64,000 nucleotides of DNA from JASHSH01 sp036490215 (GCA_036490215.1 DASXEH010000084.1:1-64000), one strand, 5' to 3'; counted from the first letter of the stretch, positions 52,037 through 61,834 are shown. Notes: generated from the sequence alone by a model not told the origin. Numbers and translations are program-made.

Positions 52037-54673
52037 ATGGCACCAAAAGGAAGAAGACCGGAGGATGCGGACCAGATTCTAATTGCGGAGGACAGCCGGA
52101 CACAGGCCGAGCAGCTTCGCTTCATTCTTGAGGATCATGGCTACATCGTTCGAGCCGCGGCGAATGGGCGCGAGGCTCTTTTATCGGCTCGTGCCGAGCC
52201 TCCCCACCTCGTCATCAGCGACATCAATATGCCGGAAATGGACGGCTATGAGTTTTGTCGCACTCTCAAGGAAGACTCGCTACTTCGTGACGTTCCATTC
52301 ATGCTGGTGACGACTCTCTCCAGCCCACATGACGTCATCCACGGTCTGGAGTGCGGAGCCGATAACTTCATCACCAAACCATACGATGAAGATTTCCTCA
52401 TCGCTCGTATCAGGTATCTACTCACCAACAATGCTCTCCGTGGCACCAGTAAGGTGCGAACCGGCATCGAGATCGATTTGTCGGGCAAACGACACTTCAT
52501 CACTGCCGAGCGCCAGCAGGTTCTCGATCTCCTGATCTCGACATATGCGACGGCGGTAAAACTGAGCGAAGAGGCTGTTACGCGCGGGGAAAAGCTGCGC
52601 GAATCCTATGAGACGATGGCCGTTCTGCATCGGAGCGCGGAGCAGCTGAATCGTGCTTCAGACGAAAAGGAGGTCGTCGCGGAAGCTCTTGAGCGCATTC
52701 GCGATCTGAATTTTGTAGAAGCCGGCTGGATCATGTTGACCAGATCGTCGGGAGAGGTCAGGCAGATACTGTCGACCGGGCTGACGAAGGAACAAGTTGC
52801 GGACCTGGCCAGGCTATCCACGTGCTCCTGCCAAAGGGATGCACTTCGCGGGGGCATCACGGCGGCTACCAATGTCCATGGCTGCGAGCGCATGCCGGAA
52901 ATCGCGACGCATGCGACCGTACCTCTTGTTGGCCAGCAAGGTGTTTTCGGGGTTCTGGCGGTTCTTCACAAGGAAAGCTCCGCCTTCGCCGAAGAGGAAT
53001 TGCGCGTTCTCTCGGCCTTGGGTAACCAGGTCGCAGCGGCGTTGGATCGGGCCTATTTGAACGCGACGTTGGAACGGAAGATTGCTGAGCGCACCGAGCA
53101 ATTGCGGCATGAAATCGTCGAACGCCAAGCCGCCGAATCTGCGACCGCCGCCGCCTCGGCTCGATTGGAGCGTGCGTTGCGGGCATCCAGTGCGGGCATA
53201 TGGGAAGTGAACTATCAGACGGAGCGCACCTACTATTCGCCGCGGTTCATGTCGTTGCTTGGATACGAGGAGCAGGAGACTGAGAAAAGCATCGGCTTCC
53301 TACTGGACAACATTCATCCGGAAGATCGCCCCGGGGTGGTTGGCGCCGTGGAGACTCATGTTCAATCGCAATCGCGGCTGCATGGCGAATTCCGCGTTCG
53401 CATGAAAGATGGTGAGTATCGTTGGTTCTCGGCTTCGGGCGAGGTTACGCGGGAACAGGCCGACAAGCCGCTCTATTTGTCGGGCTCGATCACGGACATC
53501 TCCGAAAGGCGGCGCGTCGAGGAACAATTGTTCCAGGCGCAGAAGATGGAAGCCATTGGAAACCTGACGGGGGGTATAGCCCACGACTTCAACAACATTC
53601 TCGCCATCGTTATCGGAAATCTCGATCTCCTGACCATGGAAATCGCCGACGGCAGCGAAGCGCGTGCATTGGTCGATACCGCGATTTCGGCCAGTCTCAA
53701 AGGCAGCGAATTGACCAAGAGTCTTCTCGCGTTCTCACGGCGTCAGCCTTTGCAGCCGAAAATGGTCTCGATCAACAAGCTCTTGAATGACGGCGCGAAA
53801 ATGTTGAGTCGTGCCATTGGAGAGACGATCGACGTGCAGCTGAACCTTGCCGAAGGATTGTGGTCCGTATCCATCGATCCCTCTCTTCTGGAGTCGGCGC
53901 TCCTCAATATGATGGTCAATGCCCGCGATGCGATGCCGAATGGCGGGCACATCATCATCGAGACACGCAATACCACACTTGATGCTCAGTATGCGTCCGA
54001 GAATGCAGAGGTGATTCCCGGCGACTATGTCGTGCTGGAGGTCAGCGATGACGGGTCTGGCATGACACCCGATGTTCTGCGCCGCGTATTCGAGCCGTTC
54101 TTCACCACCAAAGAGAAAGGCAAGGGCACCGGTCTCGGCATGGCGATGGTATTCGGTTTCGTCAAGCAATCTGGCGGCCACATAAAGATCTACAGCGAGG
54201 TCGGGCACGGGACGACTATCCGCATCTATCTTCCCAGAGCCGCGCGAGACGCCAGTGTCAGGACTGTGGACGCGCAAGCGTCGAGAAGCACGAAATTCGG
54301 CTTGGGCGAAACGGTCTTGGTGGTCGAGGACAATGTGGCGGTGCGCAAGGCGGTCGCCAAGCAGCTGTCGGGTGCCGGCTATCGCGTGCAGGAGGCCGAA
54401 GCCGCGTCCGCAGCCCTGACGCTGTTGGAACGCGATCCGGATATTCGGCTGATATTCAGCGATGTGATCATGCCCGGCGCGATGACGGGGGCTGACCTAG
54501 CGCGGGAAGTCAAGCGACGCTGGCCGGCAATCAGGATTCTGCTGACATCGGGATTCCCGGAAGGGCTTTTGGAGAATGGCAATAAAATTCCGGACGGAAT
54601 TAATCTCTTAAGCAAGCCGTATCGTATGGAGGAGCTGTTTACCAAAATGCGAGAAGTGATCGATGCGCAATAG
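52037..54673 (+). CDS. hybrid histidine kinase, REC-GAF-PAS-HisKA-HATPase-REC
   Basis: An 878-residue soluble kinase. An N-terminal receiver (phospho-Asp D62 in VISDINMP; K114 in TKP) is followed by a signalling helix, a GAF domain (about 205-340) with a cysteine cluster C263, C265, C283, then PAS (about 375-490), HisKA with H516 (GGIAHDFNN), HATPase (NMMVNARDAM; DDGSGM; GKGTGLGM) and a C-terminal receiver (LIFSDVIMPG). No membrane helix is evident. It is the first gene of the operon; its start has AAGGGCGG upstream. Confidence 0.92.
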   Translation: MAPKGRRPEDADQILIAEDSRTQAEQLRFILEDHGYIVRAAANGREALLSARAEPPHLVISDINMPEMDGYEFCRTLKEDSLLRDVPFMLVTTLSSPHDVIHGLECGADNFITKPYDEDFLIARIRYLLTNNALRGTSKVRTGIEIDLSGKRHFITAERQQVLDLLISTYATAVKLSEEAVTRGEKLRESYETMAVLHRSAEQLNRASDEKEVVAEALERIRDLNFVEAGWIMLTRSSGEVRQILSTGLTKEQVADLARLSTCSCQRDALRGGITAATNVHGCERMPEIATHATVPLVGQQGVFGVLAVLHKESSAFAEEELRVLSALGNQVAAALDRAYLNATLERKIAERTEQLRHEIVERQAAESATAAASARLERALRASSAGIWEVNYQTERTYYSPRFMSLLGYEEQETEKSIGFLLDNIHPEDRPGVVGAVETHVQSQSRLHGEFRVRMKDGEYRWFSASGEVTREQADKPLYLSGSITDISERRRVEEQLFQAQKMEAIGNLTGGIAHDFNNILAIVIGNLDLLTMEIADGSEARALVDTAISASLKGSELTKSLLAFSRRQPLQPKMVSINKLLNDGAKMLSRAIGETIDVQLNLAEGLWSVSIDPSLLESALLNMMVNARDAMPNGGHIIIETRNTTLDAQYASENAEVIPGDYVVLEVSDDGSGMTPDVLRRVFEPFFTTKEKGKGTGLGMAMVFGFVKQSGGHIKIYSEVGHGTTIRIYLPRAARDASVRTVDAQASRSTKFGLGETVLVVEDNVAVRKAVAKQLSGAGYRVQEAEAASAALTLLERDPDIRLIFSDVIMPGAMTGADLAREVKRRWPAIRILLTSGFPEGLLENGNKIPDGINLLSKPYRMEELFTKMREVIDAQ

Positions 54674-54733
54674 TTCAGCTGTTGCCTTGAAGCTTGGCGA
54701 CTCCGTCCCCCGACTTCATCAGAGGGTTAGGTA

Positions 54734-55903
54734 ATGGCCGCAAATCGTCTTCTGATCATTGACGACGAGCCTGATATCGCGAATTTGGTGGCGAAGGTGG
54801 CGCATACCTGCAGCTATGACGTCAGATCGACGTCCGACGCGGCCGAATTTCGCGCGATTCATCGGGAGTGGCAGCCGACTCATATTTCACTCGATCTCCA
54901 TATGCCGGGTATGGATGGCGTCGAGATCATTCGCTTTCTCGCGCTTGAGAAGAGCAGCGCTCAGATCCTGGTGATGAGCGGCTTCGATGCGAAGGTGGTG
55001 GAATCGGCACGTCGTCTCGGCACGGAGCGCGGGTTGAGCATGGCGGGCGCGCTGTTGAAGCCGTTGCGCGTCGCGGACCTTCAGAAATTTCTCAATTCGC
55101 TCAGAATCGACGAACACGAGATAGACGATAAGTCGCTGCAGCATGCCATCGAGAGTCGCGAACTCTTCATGATGTATCAGCCCAAGGTCAAAATCAGCGA
55201 AATGAACGTTTCTCATTTCGAGGCATTGGTTCGTTGGAGACACGAAGCGCGCGGCGACGTCTTTCCGAACGAATTCGTGCCGATCGCCGAACGCGCCGGT
55301 CTTATCGGTATGCTGACGCGCGAAGTTGCGCGCCTGGCTATCCATCAGGTGGCCACTTGGCACAGGGACGGCGCGATGATGAATGTCGCAATCAACATAT
55401 CGGGAAAAGACCTTTCCGATATTTCGTTCGCAGACGAACTGAATAGATTGTGCAGGGAATATAAAGTCGAACCGAAATGGATCACCCTTGAGTTGACGGA
55501 AACCGCGGCGGCGGCGAATGCCGCGGATGCGATCGATATCCTGACGAGATTGCGTCTGATGGGATTCAACCTCTCGATCGACGATTTCGGCACGGGCTAT
55601 TCATCATTGACGCAGCTTCATCGTCTTCCATTTTCGGAACTTAAAATCGACAAGGAATTCGTCGCCGATTGTGCGACCTCGGCCGAGAACCAGGTCATCG
55701 TCAAAACCATCATCGATCTCGCCCACAATCTCAGCCTGTCTGTGGTCGCGGAAGGCGCAGAGAAGGGAGAGACGGTCAATCATTTGGCGACGCTGCACTG
55801 CGACTATGTGCAGGGATATTACTTCAGCAAACCGCTGCATGCCCAAGATGTCATGCCGTGGATCGAAAAATGGGTCGCACAAAGGCAGCTGCGCGCCTCC
55901 TAG
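54734..55903 (+). CDS. response regulator with EAL domain (c-di-GMP phosphodiesterase)
   Basis: A 389-residue protein. The receiver (residues 1-120) has DD at 11-12 (IIDDEPD), phospho-Asp in ISLDLHMPG, and KPL. An EAL domain follows from about 135: HFEALVRW, ELTET, DDFGTGYSSL and CDYVQGYYF, with KID and the EGAE variant of EGVE. The catalytic set looks intact, so hydrolysis of cyclic di-GMP is expected, controlled by phosphorylation. It lies 60 bp after the hybrid kinase, the likely phospho-donor. Confidence 0.9.
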   Translation: MAANRLLIIDDEPDIANLVAKVAHTCSYDVRSTSDAAEFRAIHREWQPTHISLDLHMPGMDGVEIIRFLALEKSSAQILVMSGFDAKVVESARRLGTERGLSMAGALLKPLRVADLQKFLNSLRIDEHEIDDKSLQHAIESRELFMMYQPKVKISEMNVSHFEALVRWRHEARGDVFPNEFVPIAERAGLIGMLTREVARLAIHQVATWHRDGAMMNVAINISGKDLSDISFADELNRLCREYKVEPKWITLELTETAAAANAADAIDILTRLRLMGFNLSIDDFGTGYSSLTQLHRLPFSELKIDKEFVADCATSAENQVIVKTIIDLAHNLSLSVVAEGAEKGETVNHLATLHCDYVQGYYFSKPLHAQDVMPWIEKWVAQRQLRAS

Positions 55904-55948
55904 GCGGAGAATGCTGTCAAGACGTGACCAAGCGGATAGGTGGAGATC

Positions 55949-56341
55949 ATGGCGCAAATTCTGATCGCCGACGATGACATACTCATACGGGCCACGATGC
56001 AGAAGCTGCTTACCAAAGCAGGGCACGTCATATTCGAGGCGGCCAATGGTATCGAGGCGGAGGAGGTGATCGCGCGGACGAACGTCGATCTCGTGATCAC
56101 TGACGTGATTATGCCCGACAAGGAGGGCCTTATGCTGGTCCGCGATCTCAAAAAGCGCTCGCCGCAGCTCCTCATCATCGCGATGAGCGGCGGCGGCAGG
56201 GTAGGCGCCTTCTCGTTCCTGGAAACAGCGACTCAATTTGGCGCCGACGCCGTTCTACGCAAGCCATTTCGCGGCGGCGAATTGATCGAATTGGTAAACG
56301 CGACGATTGCCGGCGTGCCACAGGGACCATTACCACCCTGA
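55949..56341 (+). CDS. single-domain response regulator
   Basis: A 130-residue receiver. It has IADDD, the phospho-Asp in VITDVIMPD, and LRKPF with the conserved Lys. There is no output domain, so it acts as a shuttle or CheY-like protein. GGTGGAG lies 3 bases before the ATG, and an in-frame GTG at 55940 is the alternative start. It lies 45 bp after the EAL gene and 9 bp before the next gene. Confidence 0.88.
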   Translation: MAQILIADDDILIRATMQKLLTKAGHVIFEAANGIEAEEVIARTNVDLVITDVIMPDKEGLMLVRDLKKRSPQLLIIAMSGGGRVGAFSFLETATQFGADAVLRKPFRGGELIELVNATIAGVPQGPLPP

Positions 56342-56350
56342 GGCTGATGT

Positions 56351-57961
56351 ATGGATGCGTCGAGGGGGCCGCCCATGGCAGATGGCGAGGCTGTCTTTGT
56401 GAAGGTGTGGACCGAAAGATGGTCCAAAATACTGGTCCCGTTACAGTTCACCTCGGCCGGTGCAATCCGGCGGCTGAACGTCGGCGCGTTGTTGGGAAAG
56501 ACTATGCCCTCCGGTGCCGAAGCGGGAAGCGAGCTGATCGACGGTATTTTCTCCGATTTGCGCTCGATGCTGAAGGAGGGGGCGACGTTCTGGAGTTCGG
56601 GGCCCGGGATGATTTCGATCTTCTATCCAAAGATGGGTGCGCAGGCGGCGGATCTGGCCCATTCGGTTATCGCTTCAACGGTCGACCGTCGTGTCCGCGA
56701 AACGGTCATCGTGCCCGCGCGGGGCACTGCGAAAGCGGCGTCCAACGCGTCGACGGAACGCCAGGTTGGTTGGGAAGAGCTCCAGAGCATCGTGCGACGG
56801 GCCAAAGCGCGTCCTGAACAGATTCAGACGATTGATATCAGCGAACTGGTTCTCGGCAGATCCGATCCGACTGCCTATCTCTCGAAGAGAGCGTGGCGAC
56901 TGGTCGATGAGGTGGTAAACGACTTTCTCGGAGCAGGAGGGTATTGGGCCAAGCAGGCCGGCAATCAGATCCTGCTGTTCTTTCCCGGGTTGTCGGCCAG
57001 TCTGGCGCGGTTGAAGCGTAAAGCGATCGTCGCGGAAATCGAAGCTTCGATCGGCGTTGTCATGCTGCCCGCAGAGGGCATCCAATCACCAGACGATGCT
57101 GAGGGCGGCGCGCCTGTCTTGTCCAAGAAGAAGCGGCCGCAGGTGGGGACCGAAGAGAGTGTGGAGGAGATTGCGCATCTCAATCGCGCATTCGCGGCGC
57201 TTGCTTCTCCGAGCGCCGCTGCCGAGCCGGAGGAGCATCCGTCTGCGGTCATTATGCAGAAAACGCCCGTCTGGCGGGCGGGAAGTCAGACGTTGGTTGG
57301 CTACACGCTCAGCGTTCGAGTGGCGCCGGGTGCGATCCACATCCCTATCGACCTGCTCGACCTTACCTGCCTTGCCAGGGCACATGCCGAAACCGAAGAC
57401 GGAGTCTCCGCCCAGAGTCCTCACCTCGTGGTTGCGCGGTTGCATTGGCATACGCTGGAGCGTGCGGCATCGCGGTCGCGATATCAGGAGTTGGCCTCGA
57501 AGCTGCCGGAAGCGGCGCGTCGCTTCCTGGTTCTGTCTCTTTGCGATGTTCCCGAGGATTTGCTGACGGCGCGTATCGAAGATCGCATGCGAGAATTGCG
57601 ACCATATTGCCGGTCGATGACCTTTCGCACCGAGATCGATCGCGCCGACTTCCAGCAAGTTAAAGGATTGGACCTCCACGCCGTCGGCGTGGAGTTGCGC
57701 TCTCCTGGCGGTGGTGAAAGCGACATGATGCTGGCCATGAACACCTTTATGAAGCGATTGGCGCCGTTTCAGACAAAGGCTTTTATCGATGGCTTGACCA
57801 CGAAAAGCCTTGTGGTCGCGGCAATTGCTGCCGGCTTCGATTATTTATCCGGCCCCGCGATCGTCGAAGCGCCCGGCACCACGCAGGGCGTTAAAGCGTT
57901 TTCGATCGCGGATCTTTACATCGAGCAGGATGATGAAAGCACTGACGCGATGCGTAGTTGA
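56351..57961 (+). CDS. unrecognised protein, candidate degenerate GGDEF/EAL relative
   Basis: A 536-residue protein with no recognised family. Its C-terminal third (from about residue 303) follows the layout of an EAL domain: TPVWRAGSQTLVGYTLSVRV at the place of the P-I-x-x-x-x-G-x-x-x-G-x-E-A-L segment, then GFDYLSGPAI at the place of CDYVQGYLF, but the E-A-L and DDFGTG metal residues are absent. The N-terminal half has two similar hydrophobic strands (FWSSGPGMISIFYP at 80-93; YWAKQAGNQILLFFP at 198-212) that may be an internal repeat. A second start at 56375 has AGGGGG ahead. Between regulators and CheW, it is probably a signalling adapter. Confidence 0.55.
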   Translation: MDASRGPPMADGEAVFVKVWTERWSKILVPLQFTSAGAIRRLNVGALLGKTMPSGAEAGSELIDGIFSDLRSMLKEGATFWSSGPGMISIFYPKMGAQAADLAHSVIASTVDRRVRETVIVPARGTAKAASNASTERQVGWEELQSIVRRAKARPEQIQTIDISELVLGRSDPTAYLSKRAWRLVDEVVNDFLGAGGYWAKQAGNQILLFFPGLSASLARLKRKAIVAEIEASIGVVMLPAEGIQSPDDAEGGAPVLSKKKRPQVGTEESVEEIAHLNRAFAALASPSAAAEPEEHPSAVIMQKTPVWRAGSQTLVGYTLSVRVAPGAIHIPIDLLDLTCLARAHAETEDGVSAQSPHLVVARLHWHTLERAASRSRYQELASKLPEAARRFLVLSLCDVPEDLLTARIEDRMRELRPYCRSMTFRTEIDRADFQQVKGLDLHAVGVELRSPGGGESDMMLAMNTFMKRLAPFQTKAFIDGLTTKSLVVAAIAAGFDYLSGPAIVEAPGTTQGVKAFSIADLYIEQDDESTDAMRS

Positions 57962-57979
57962 AGAGAGTGATGGACATTG

Positions 57980-58426
57980 ATGATGGACACGCTGATCTTT
58001 CATCTGGATGCAGAACGATTTGGCATCGTTGCTGCCGACGTGGTGGAAGCCGTTCGCGCCGTCATGATCGCGGCACTGCCGAAGGCGCCGCCCATCGTCG
58101 AAGGCGTCATCAATTTCCGCGGACGGATATTGCCCGTGCTCGACATTCGGGCCCGTTTCGGCTTGCCGGCAAAACCTCTCGAACCTAACGACTATTTGAT
58201 CATAGCTCGGACGTCGAATCGCGTCGTCGCGCTCAGAGTAGATCGCGTCAGCGACTTTGTTTCGATTGCAGATAGCGATATCGTCCCCGCCGGCGATGTG
58301 CCTTCCATCGGCGCGATGGTAGCCGGCGTCGCCAAGCTTCCCGACGGCTTGGTGATCATCCATGATTTTGTGGCCTTCCTTTCCGCAACCGAGGCGGCGG
58401 CTCTCGATGTGTTGGCTCCAGTATGA
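57980..58426 (+). CDS. cheW: CheW-like adapter, first copy
   Basis: A 148-residue CheW domain (LIFHLDAERFGIVAADVVEA; INFRGRILPVLDIRARFG; LRVDRVSDFVSI). It couples the chemoreceptor to CheA. Alternative starts are TTG at 57977 and ATG at 57983. It overlaps the cheR start by 4 bp. The second copy at 59832 is only moderately similar, so they are probably not a recent duplicate. Confidence 0.88.
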   Translation: MMDTLIFHLDAERFGIVAADVVEAVRAVMIAALPKAPPIVEGVINFRGRILPVLDIRARFGLPAKPLEPNDYLIIARTSNRVVALRVDRVSDFVSIADSDIVPAGDVPSIGAMVAGVAKLPDGLVIIHDFVAFLSATEAAALDVLAPV

Positions 58427-59835
58427 CGGCCGCACTGGATCGGGATATCGACCGATGTTTGGTGGATGCAACGCTTGATGTGATGCAACGCCGATTCGGC
58501 TGGGTGTTTCCGGAGGGACGGACCGGCGAAATAACGCGTGTGGTCCGCAAAGCGTGGCGGGTTGCGGGCCAGCCAAGCACCGCCACCTTCGCAGCCCTTC
58601 TGGAAACCGACCCGAGTCTATTCGATCGATTGATCGACGAGCTTGCTGTCGGCGAAACCTATTTTTTTCGCGAGACGGCGCATTTCGATCTGATTCGTAG
58701 GGAAATACTGCCCGATTTCTTGGCGCGCACCGGCGACAAGATGCTGCGCGCATGGAGTGCCGGCTGTGCTTCCGGCGAAGAGCCTTATTCTTTGGCGATC
58801 TTATTCGAGCAAGAGGCTCTGGCCCATCGCGCGACAGTCTTCGCCACCGATCTATCACCGTCGGCGCTTCGCTTCGCTCGGGAGGCGCGGTATCGGTCAT
58901 GGTCCCTACGCGGCAATGATAGCGATTTCGTCCAACGCTATTTCGATAAAAACGGTGAATACCTCCATCTCGCGGAGCGTATTCGCGGGCGAGTGCGGTA
59001 CGAGCGCCACAATCTCAATAGCGACGTAGCGCCCTCATTTGCGGAAAACCTCGACTTGATCCTTTGTCGGAATGTAATGATCTACTTCGATACCGCCACG
59101 GTGGCCCGAGTAGCGCGCCTTTTGTTCGACGCCCTCGCTGACGGAGGATGGCTGCTGACTGCGCCGGCGGATCCTATGTTGACGACCTATGCGCCCTTTG
59201 CCACCGTCAAGACACCAGCAGGTATCATCTATCGTCGGCTATCCTTGACCAAGGGGCAGTCGCAAAAGGAAGGGGCGCCGGGGGAGGGCATAGATCAAGC
59301 TTGGCCAAGCGCTCCCGGTACGCGTCGAATTCGCATCCGTATGGCGTCGCCGCGGACCAAGGCCAAGGTCGCGCATCGGCTAACGCGCAAGACTGAATCG
59401 GCGGTCGAAACGCTGACTCCGGCGGCGGTTGATGCCGACACGGAGGCGCTTCGTATCCGCGCTTTGGCAGATAGCGGTGACTTTCCGACGGCCTTTCGAA
59501 CCCTCGACGAAGCGCTCGGCCGCCATCCTCTTCATTCCGGTTTGCATTATCTCAGGGCGATCATCTCTCTCGGTCAGGGCAGGGATGACGAGGCGGTCGT
59601 CGCGTTGGGGCACGCAATCTACCTCGACCGCAATTTGGCTCTGGCCCATTTCACGCTGGGCCTCATTCTACGTCGAAGGGGGGATAGTCAGTTGGCGCAG
59701 CGGGCGTTCGAGAATGCGGTGACGATTTGCGAGGCTTCTTCTCCCACGCAAGTGCTGGCTGGCGGCGAAGGAGAGACTGTAGCGATGCTGGTGAACGCGG
59801 CCCGCGCCGAGTTGAAGCGGGTAGCGCGGTCATGA
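58423..59835 (+). CDS. cheR: CheR methyltransferase with TPR C-terminus (WspC-like)
   Basis: A 470-residue protein. The N-terminal part is a full CheR domain (GETYFFRE; SAM site AWSAGCASGEEPYSLAIL; NLDLILCRNVMIYF). After a low-complexity linker (residues 285-330), a TPR region follows (LHYLRAIISLGQGRDDEAVVALGHAIYLDRNLALAHF). CheR-TPR fusions occur in Wsp-type systems. It methylates receptor glutamates, probably those of the adjacent receptor. It overlaps both neighbours by 4 bp. Confidence 0.92.
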   Translation: MTAALDRDIDRCLVDATLDVMQRRFGWVFPEGRTGEITRVVRKAWRVAGQPSTATFAALLETDPSLFDRLIDELAVGETYFFRETAHFDLIRREILPDFLARTGDKMLRAWSAGCASGEEPYSLAILFEQEALAHRATVFATDLSPSALRFAREARYRSWSLRGNDSDFVQRYFDKNGEYLHLAERIRGRVRYERHNLNSDVAPSFAENLDLILCRNVMIYFDTATVARVARLLFDALADGGWLLTAPADPMLTTYAPFATVKTPAGIIYRRLSLTKGQSQKEGAPGEGIDQAWPSAPGTRRIRIRMASPRTKAKVAHRLTRKTESAVETLTPAAVDADTEALRIRALADSGDFPTAFRTLDEALGRHPLHSGLHYLRAIISLGQGRDDEAVVALGHAIYLDRNLALAHFTLGLILRRRGDSQLAQRAFENAVTICEASSPTQVLAGGEGETVAMLVNAARAELKRVARS

Positions 59836-60380
59836 CCATGTCCGAAACCGCACGCCGCATCCTTGAAGAGCGGACAAATCGCTTGGCCGAACCGATTGCT
59901 TCAGCCTCGCAAGGCACGATGCTGGAAATGATCGTGCTGCCTCTCGGCGGCGAGAAAATCTGCCTTGAGATCCGTTATGCCCTCGATGTGTTGCGCGCCC
60001 CGTTTCTTGCTGCCATTCCCGGCGCGCCGGATGTTGTTGTGGGCGTCGTCAATTGGCGCGGCACCGTGTTACCGGTGTTCGATCTCCGTCCTCTCTTCGG
60101 CAGGCCGATTGCTTCGGCGCCAAACGCTTCGGTTGTCATCTTCGGCGGCGACGCAGCCGAGTTCGGCATAATCGGAGATGCTGGTATCGAGACGGTATCG
60201 TTGGCGCCCTCGGATATTCGAGCCGACGGTTACACTCGTGAGATCGATCGGTCGGTGATCAAAGGCATCTCGTCGCAAGGGTTCGTGGTCCTCGATGGAG
60301 AGGCGCTATTGAACGACAAAAGGCTATTTATAGGACCGGCGAACGACGCAAGCGACGCCGGCAGGGGAGGTCAAGCATGA
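59832..60380 (+). CDS. cheW: CheW-like adapter, second copy
   Basis: A 182-residue CheW protein with a 35-residue N-terminal extension before the domain (MIVLPLGGEKICLEIRYALD; VVNWRGTVLPVFDLRPLFG). Position and length match WspD rather than WspB. It overlaps cheR and the receptor gene by 4 bp each, so translation is coupled. Confidence 0.9.
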   Translation: MTMSETARRILEERTNRLAEPIASASQGTMLEMIVLPLGGEKICLEIRYALDVLRAPFLAAIPGAPDVVVGVVNWRGTVLPVFDLRPLFGRPIASAPNASVVIFGGDAAEFGIIGDAGIETVSLAPSDIRADGYTREIDRSVIKGISSQGFVVLDGEALLNDKRLFIGPANDASDAGRGGQA

Positions 60381-61834
60381 ATGGGTTCCGGACGATACGA
60401 ACAAAGCTGGGGATAGGATTCGCGATCGGGCCTGTCATCCTTCTCATCGTGGGCTGGATTACATTTTCAAACACTCAGGAGTTGATCGCGTCCAGTAAGT
60501 TGCAGGAGCATACGCATGCCGTCCGCGAGCAGATCGATGTGCTGACCAACCAACTCTTGAATGCCGAGACAGGCCAGCGCGGTTATGTTCTGACCGGATT
60601 CGATCGGTACCTCGCCCCCTATACCGCAGCGAAAAGTGATGTGGGCGCAGCCCTCGATCGTCTTGGCACGTTGACTGCCGACAATCCCAATGAGGTGGCG
60701 CGAATTGGGTCTCTCCGCCCATTGGTCGCGCAGAAGATGGACGAACTACAGGAGACAGTCGATCTGCGCAAAGAGAAGGGGTTCGATGCTGCCCTTGCCG
60801 TCATCGAAACCGATCGTGGTAAGGCGACCATGGACAATATTCGCGGTGTGCTCGCGCAGATGTTGCAGGAAGAGGCAAATTTGCTCACCCAGCGCAGTGA
60901 AAAGGCGGACAGCACGTCTCAGCTGACCTACAACACCATCATCTACGGGACGATCGGGGCCATTGCCATTTTGATCGCCATTGGCGCGCTGTTCGCGACG
61001 AGCATCACACGGCCTATCACCGCTATGGTGGAGGCGCTCTCGTCCGCGTCGGCGGAGATTTTGGCTGGAACAACACAACAGGCCGCCGGCATGCGCGAAC
61101 AGAATTCCGCCGTGACCGAAACCGTGGCGACTGTCGATGAAGTTCTACAGACGGCTGAACAAGCCGCGCAGAGAGCGATTTCCGTCTCCGAGTCCTCGCA
61201 GCGGGCTGCCGATGCCAGCGAGGCCGGCCGGAAGGCCGTCGACGAATCGGTAGAAGCGATGACCGTGGTGCGCGAGCGCACATCAACGGTCGCCGAAGGG
61301 ATTCTTGCTCTGTCCGGCCAGGCGCAATCGATCGGCGACATTATCGCCTCGGTGAACGACATAACCGAGCAAATTAACCTTCTTTCGCTCAATGCCGCGA
61401 TCGAGGCATCGCGCGCGGGAGAACATGGCCGCGGCTTCAATGTCGTCGCCAGCGAGATCAAGGTGCTCGCCGATCAGTCCAAGCGCGCCACCATGCAGGT
61501 CCGGCAGATTCTCGGCGACATACAAAAGGCGACCAACGCCGCGGTGATGATGACCGAGCAAGGCACGAAAAGCGTTGCCGACGCTCTCAAAACCATCACG
61601 GAGGCGGGGACTACGATCCGCATGCTGGCTGAGTCGGCCAACGACGCCGCCGAGGCCGCGGCGCAGATCGCTGCTTCGGCAGGGCAACAAACAACGGGAA
61701 TGCGCCAAATCCACCAGGCGATGCAGAACATCAATCAGGTCAGCGCCCAGAATCTGACAGCAACCAATCAGTCCGAACAAGCCATCCGCCACCTGAGTGA
61801 TTTGGGCGGAGGGCTGAAGCAATTGGTTGCTTAG
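60377..61834 (+). CDS. methyl-accepting chemotaxis protein, CHASE3-like sensor
   Basis: A 485-residue receptor. It has two membrane segments (about residues 10-32 and 185-212) with a helical periplasmic domain between them (LNAETGQRGYVLTGFDRYL), which is the CHASE3 signature. No clear HAMP follows the second helix. The cytoplasmic coil has the conserved tip (EQINLLSLNAAIEASRAGEH, FNVVASEIKVLADQS). There is no C-terminal NWETF-type CheR-docking tail. It resembles WspA-type receptors. Confidence 0.92.
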   Translation: MNGFRTIRTKLGIGFAIGPVILLIVGWITFSNTQELIASSKLQEHTHAVREQIDVLTNQLLNAETGQRGYVLTGFDRYLAPYTAAKSDVGAALDRLGTLTADNPNEVARIGSLRPLVAQKMDELQETVDLRKEKGFDAALAVIETDRGKATMDNIRGVLAQMLQEEANLLTQRSEKADSTSQLTYNTIIYGTIGAIAILIAIGALFATSITRPITAMVEALSSASAEILAGTTQQAAGMREQNSAVTETVATVDEVLQTAEQAAQRAISVSESSQRAADASEAGRKAVDESVEAMTVVRERTSTVAEGILALSGQAQSIGDIIASVNDITEQINLLSLNAAIEASRAGEHGRGFNVVASEIKVLADQSKRATMQVRQILGDIQKATNAAVMMTEQGTKSVADALKTITEAGTTIRMLAESANDAAEAAAQIAASAGQQTTGMRQIHQAMQNINQVSAQNLTATNQSEQAIRHLSDLGGGLKQLVA

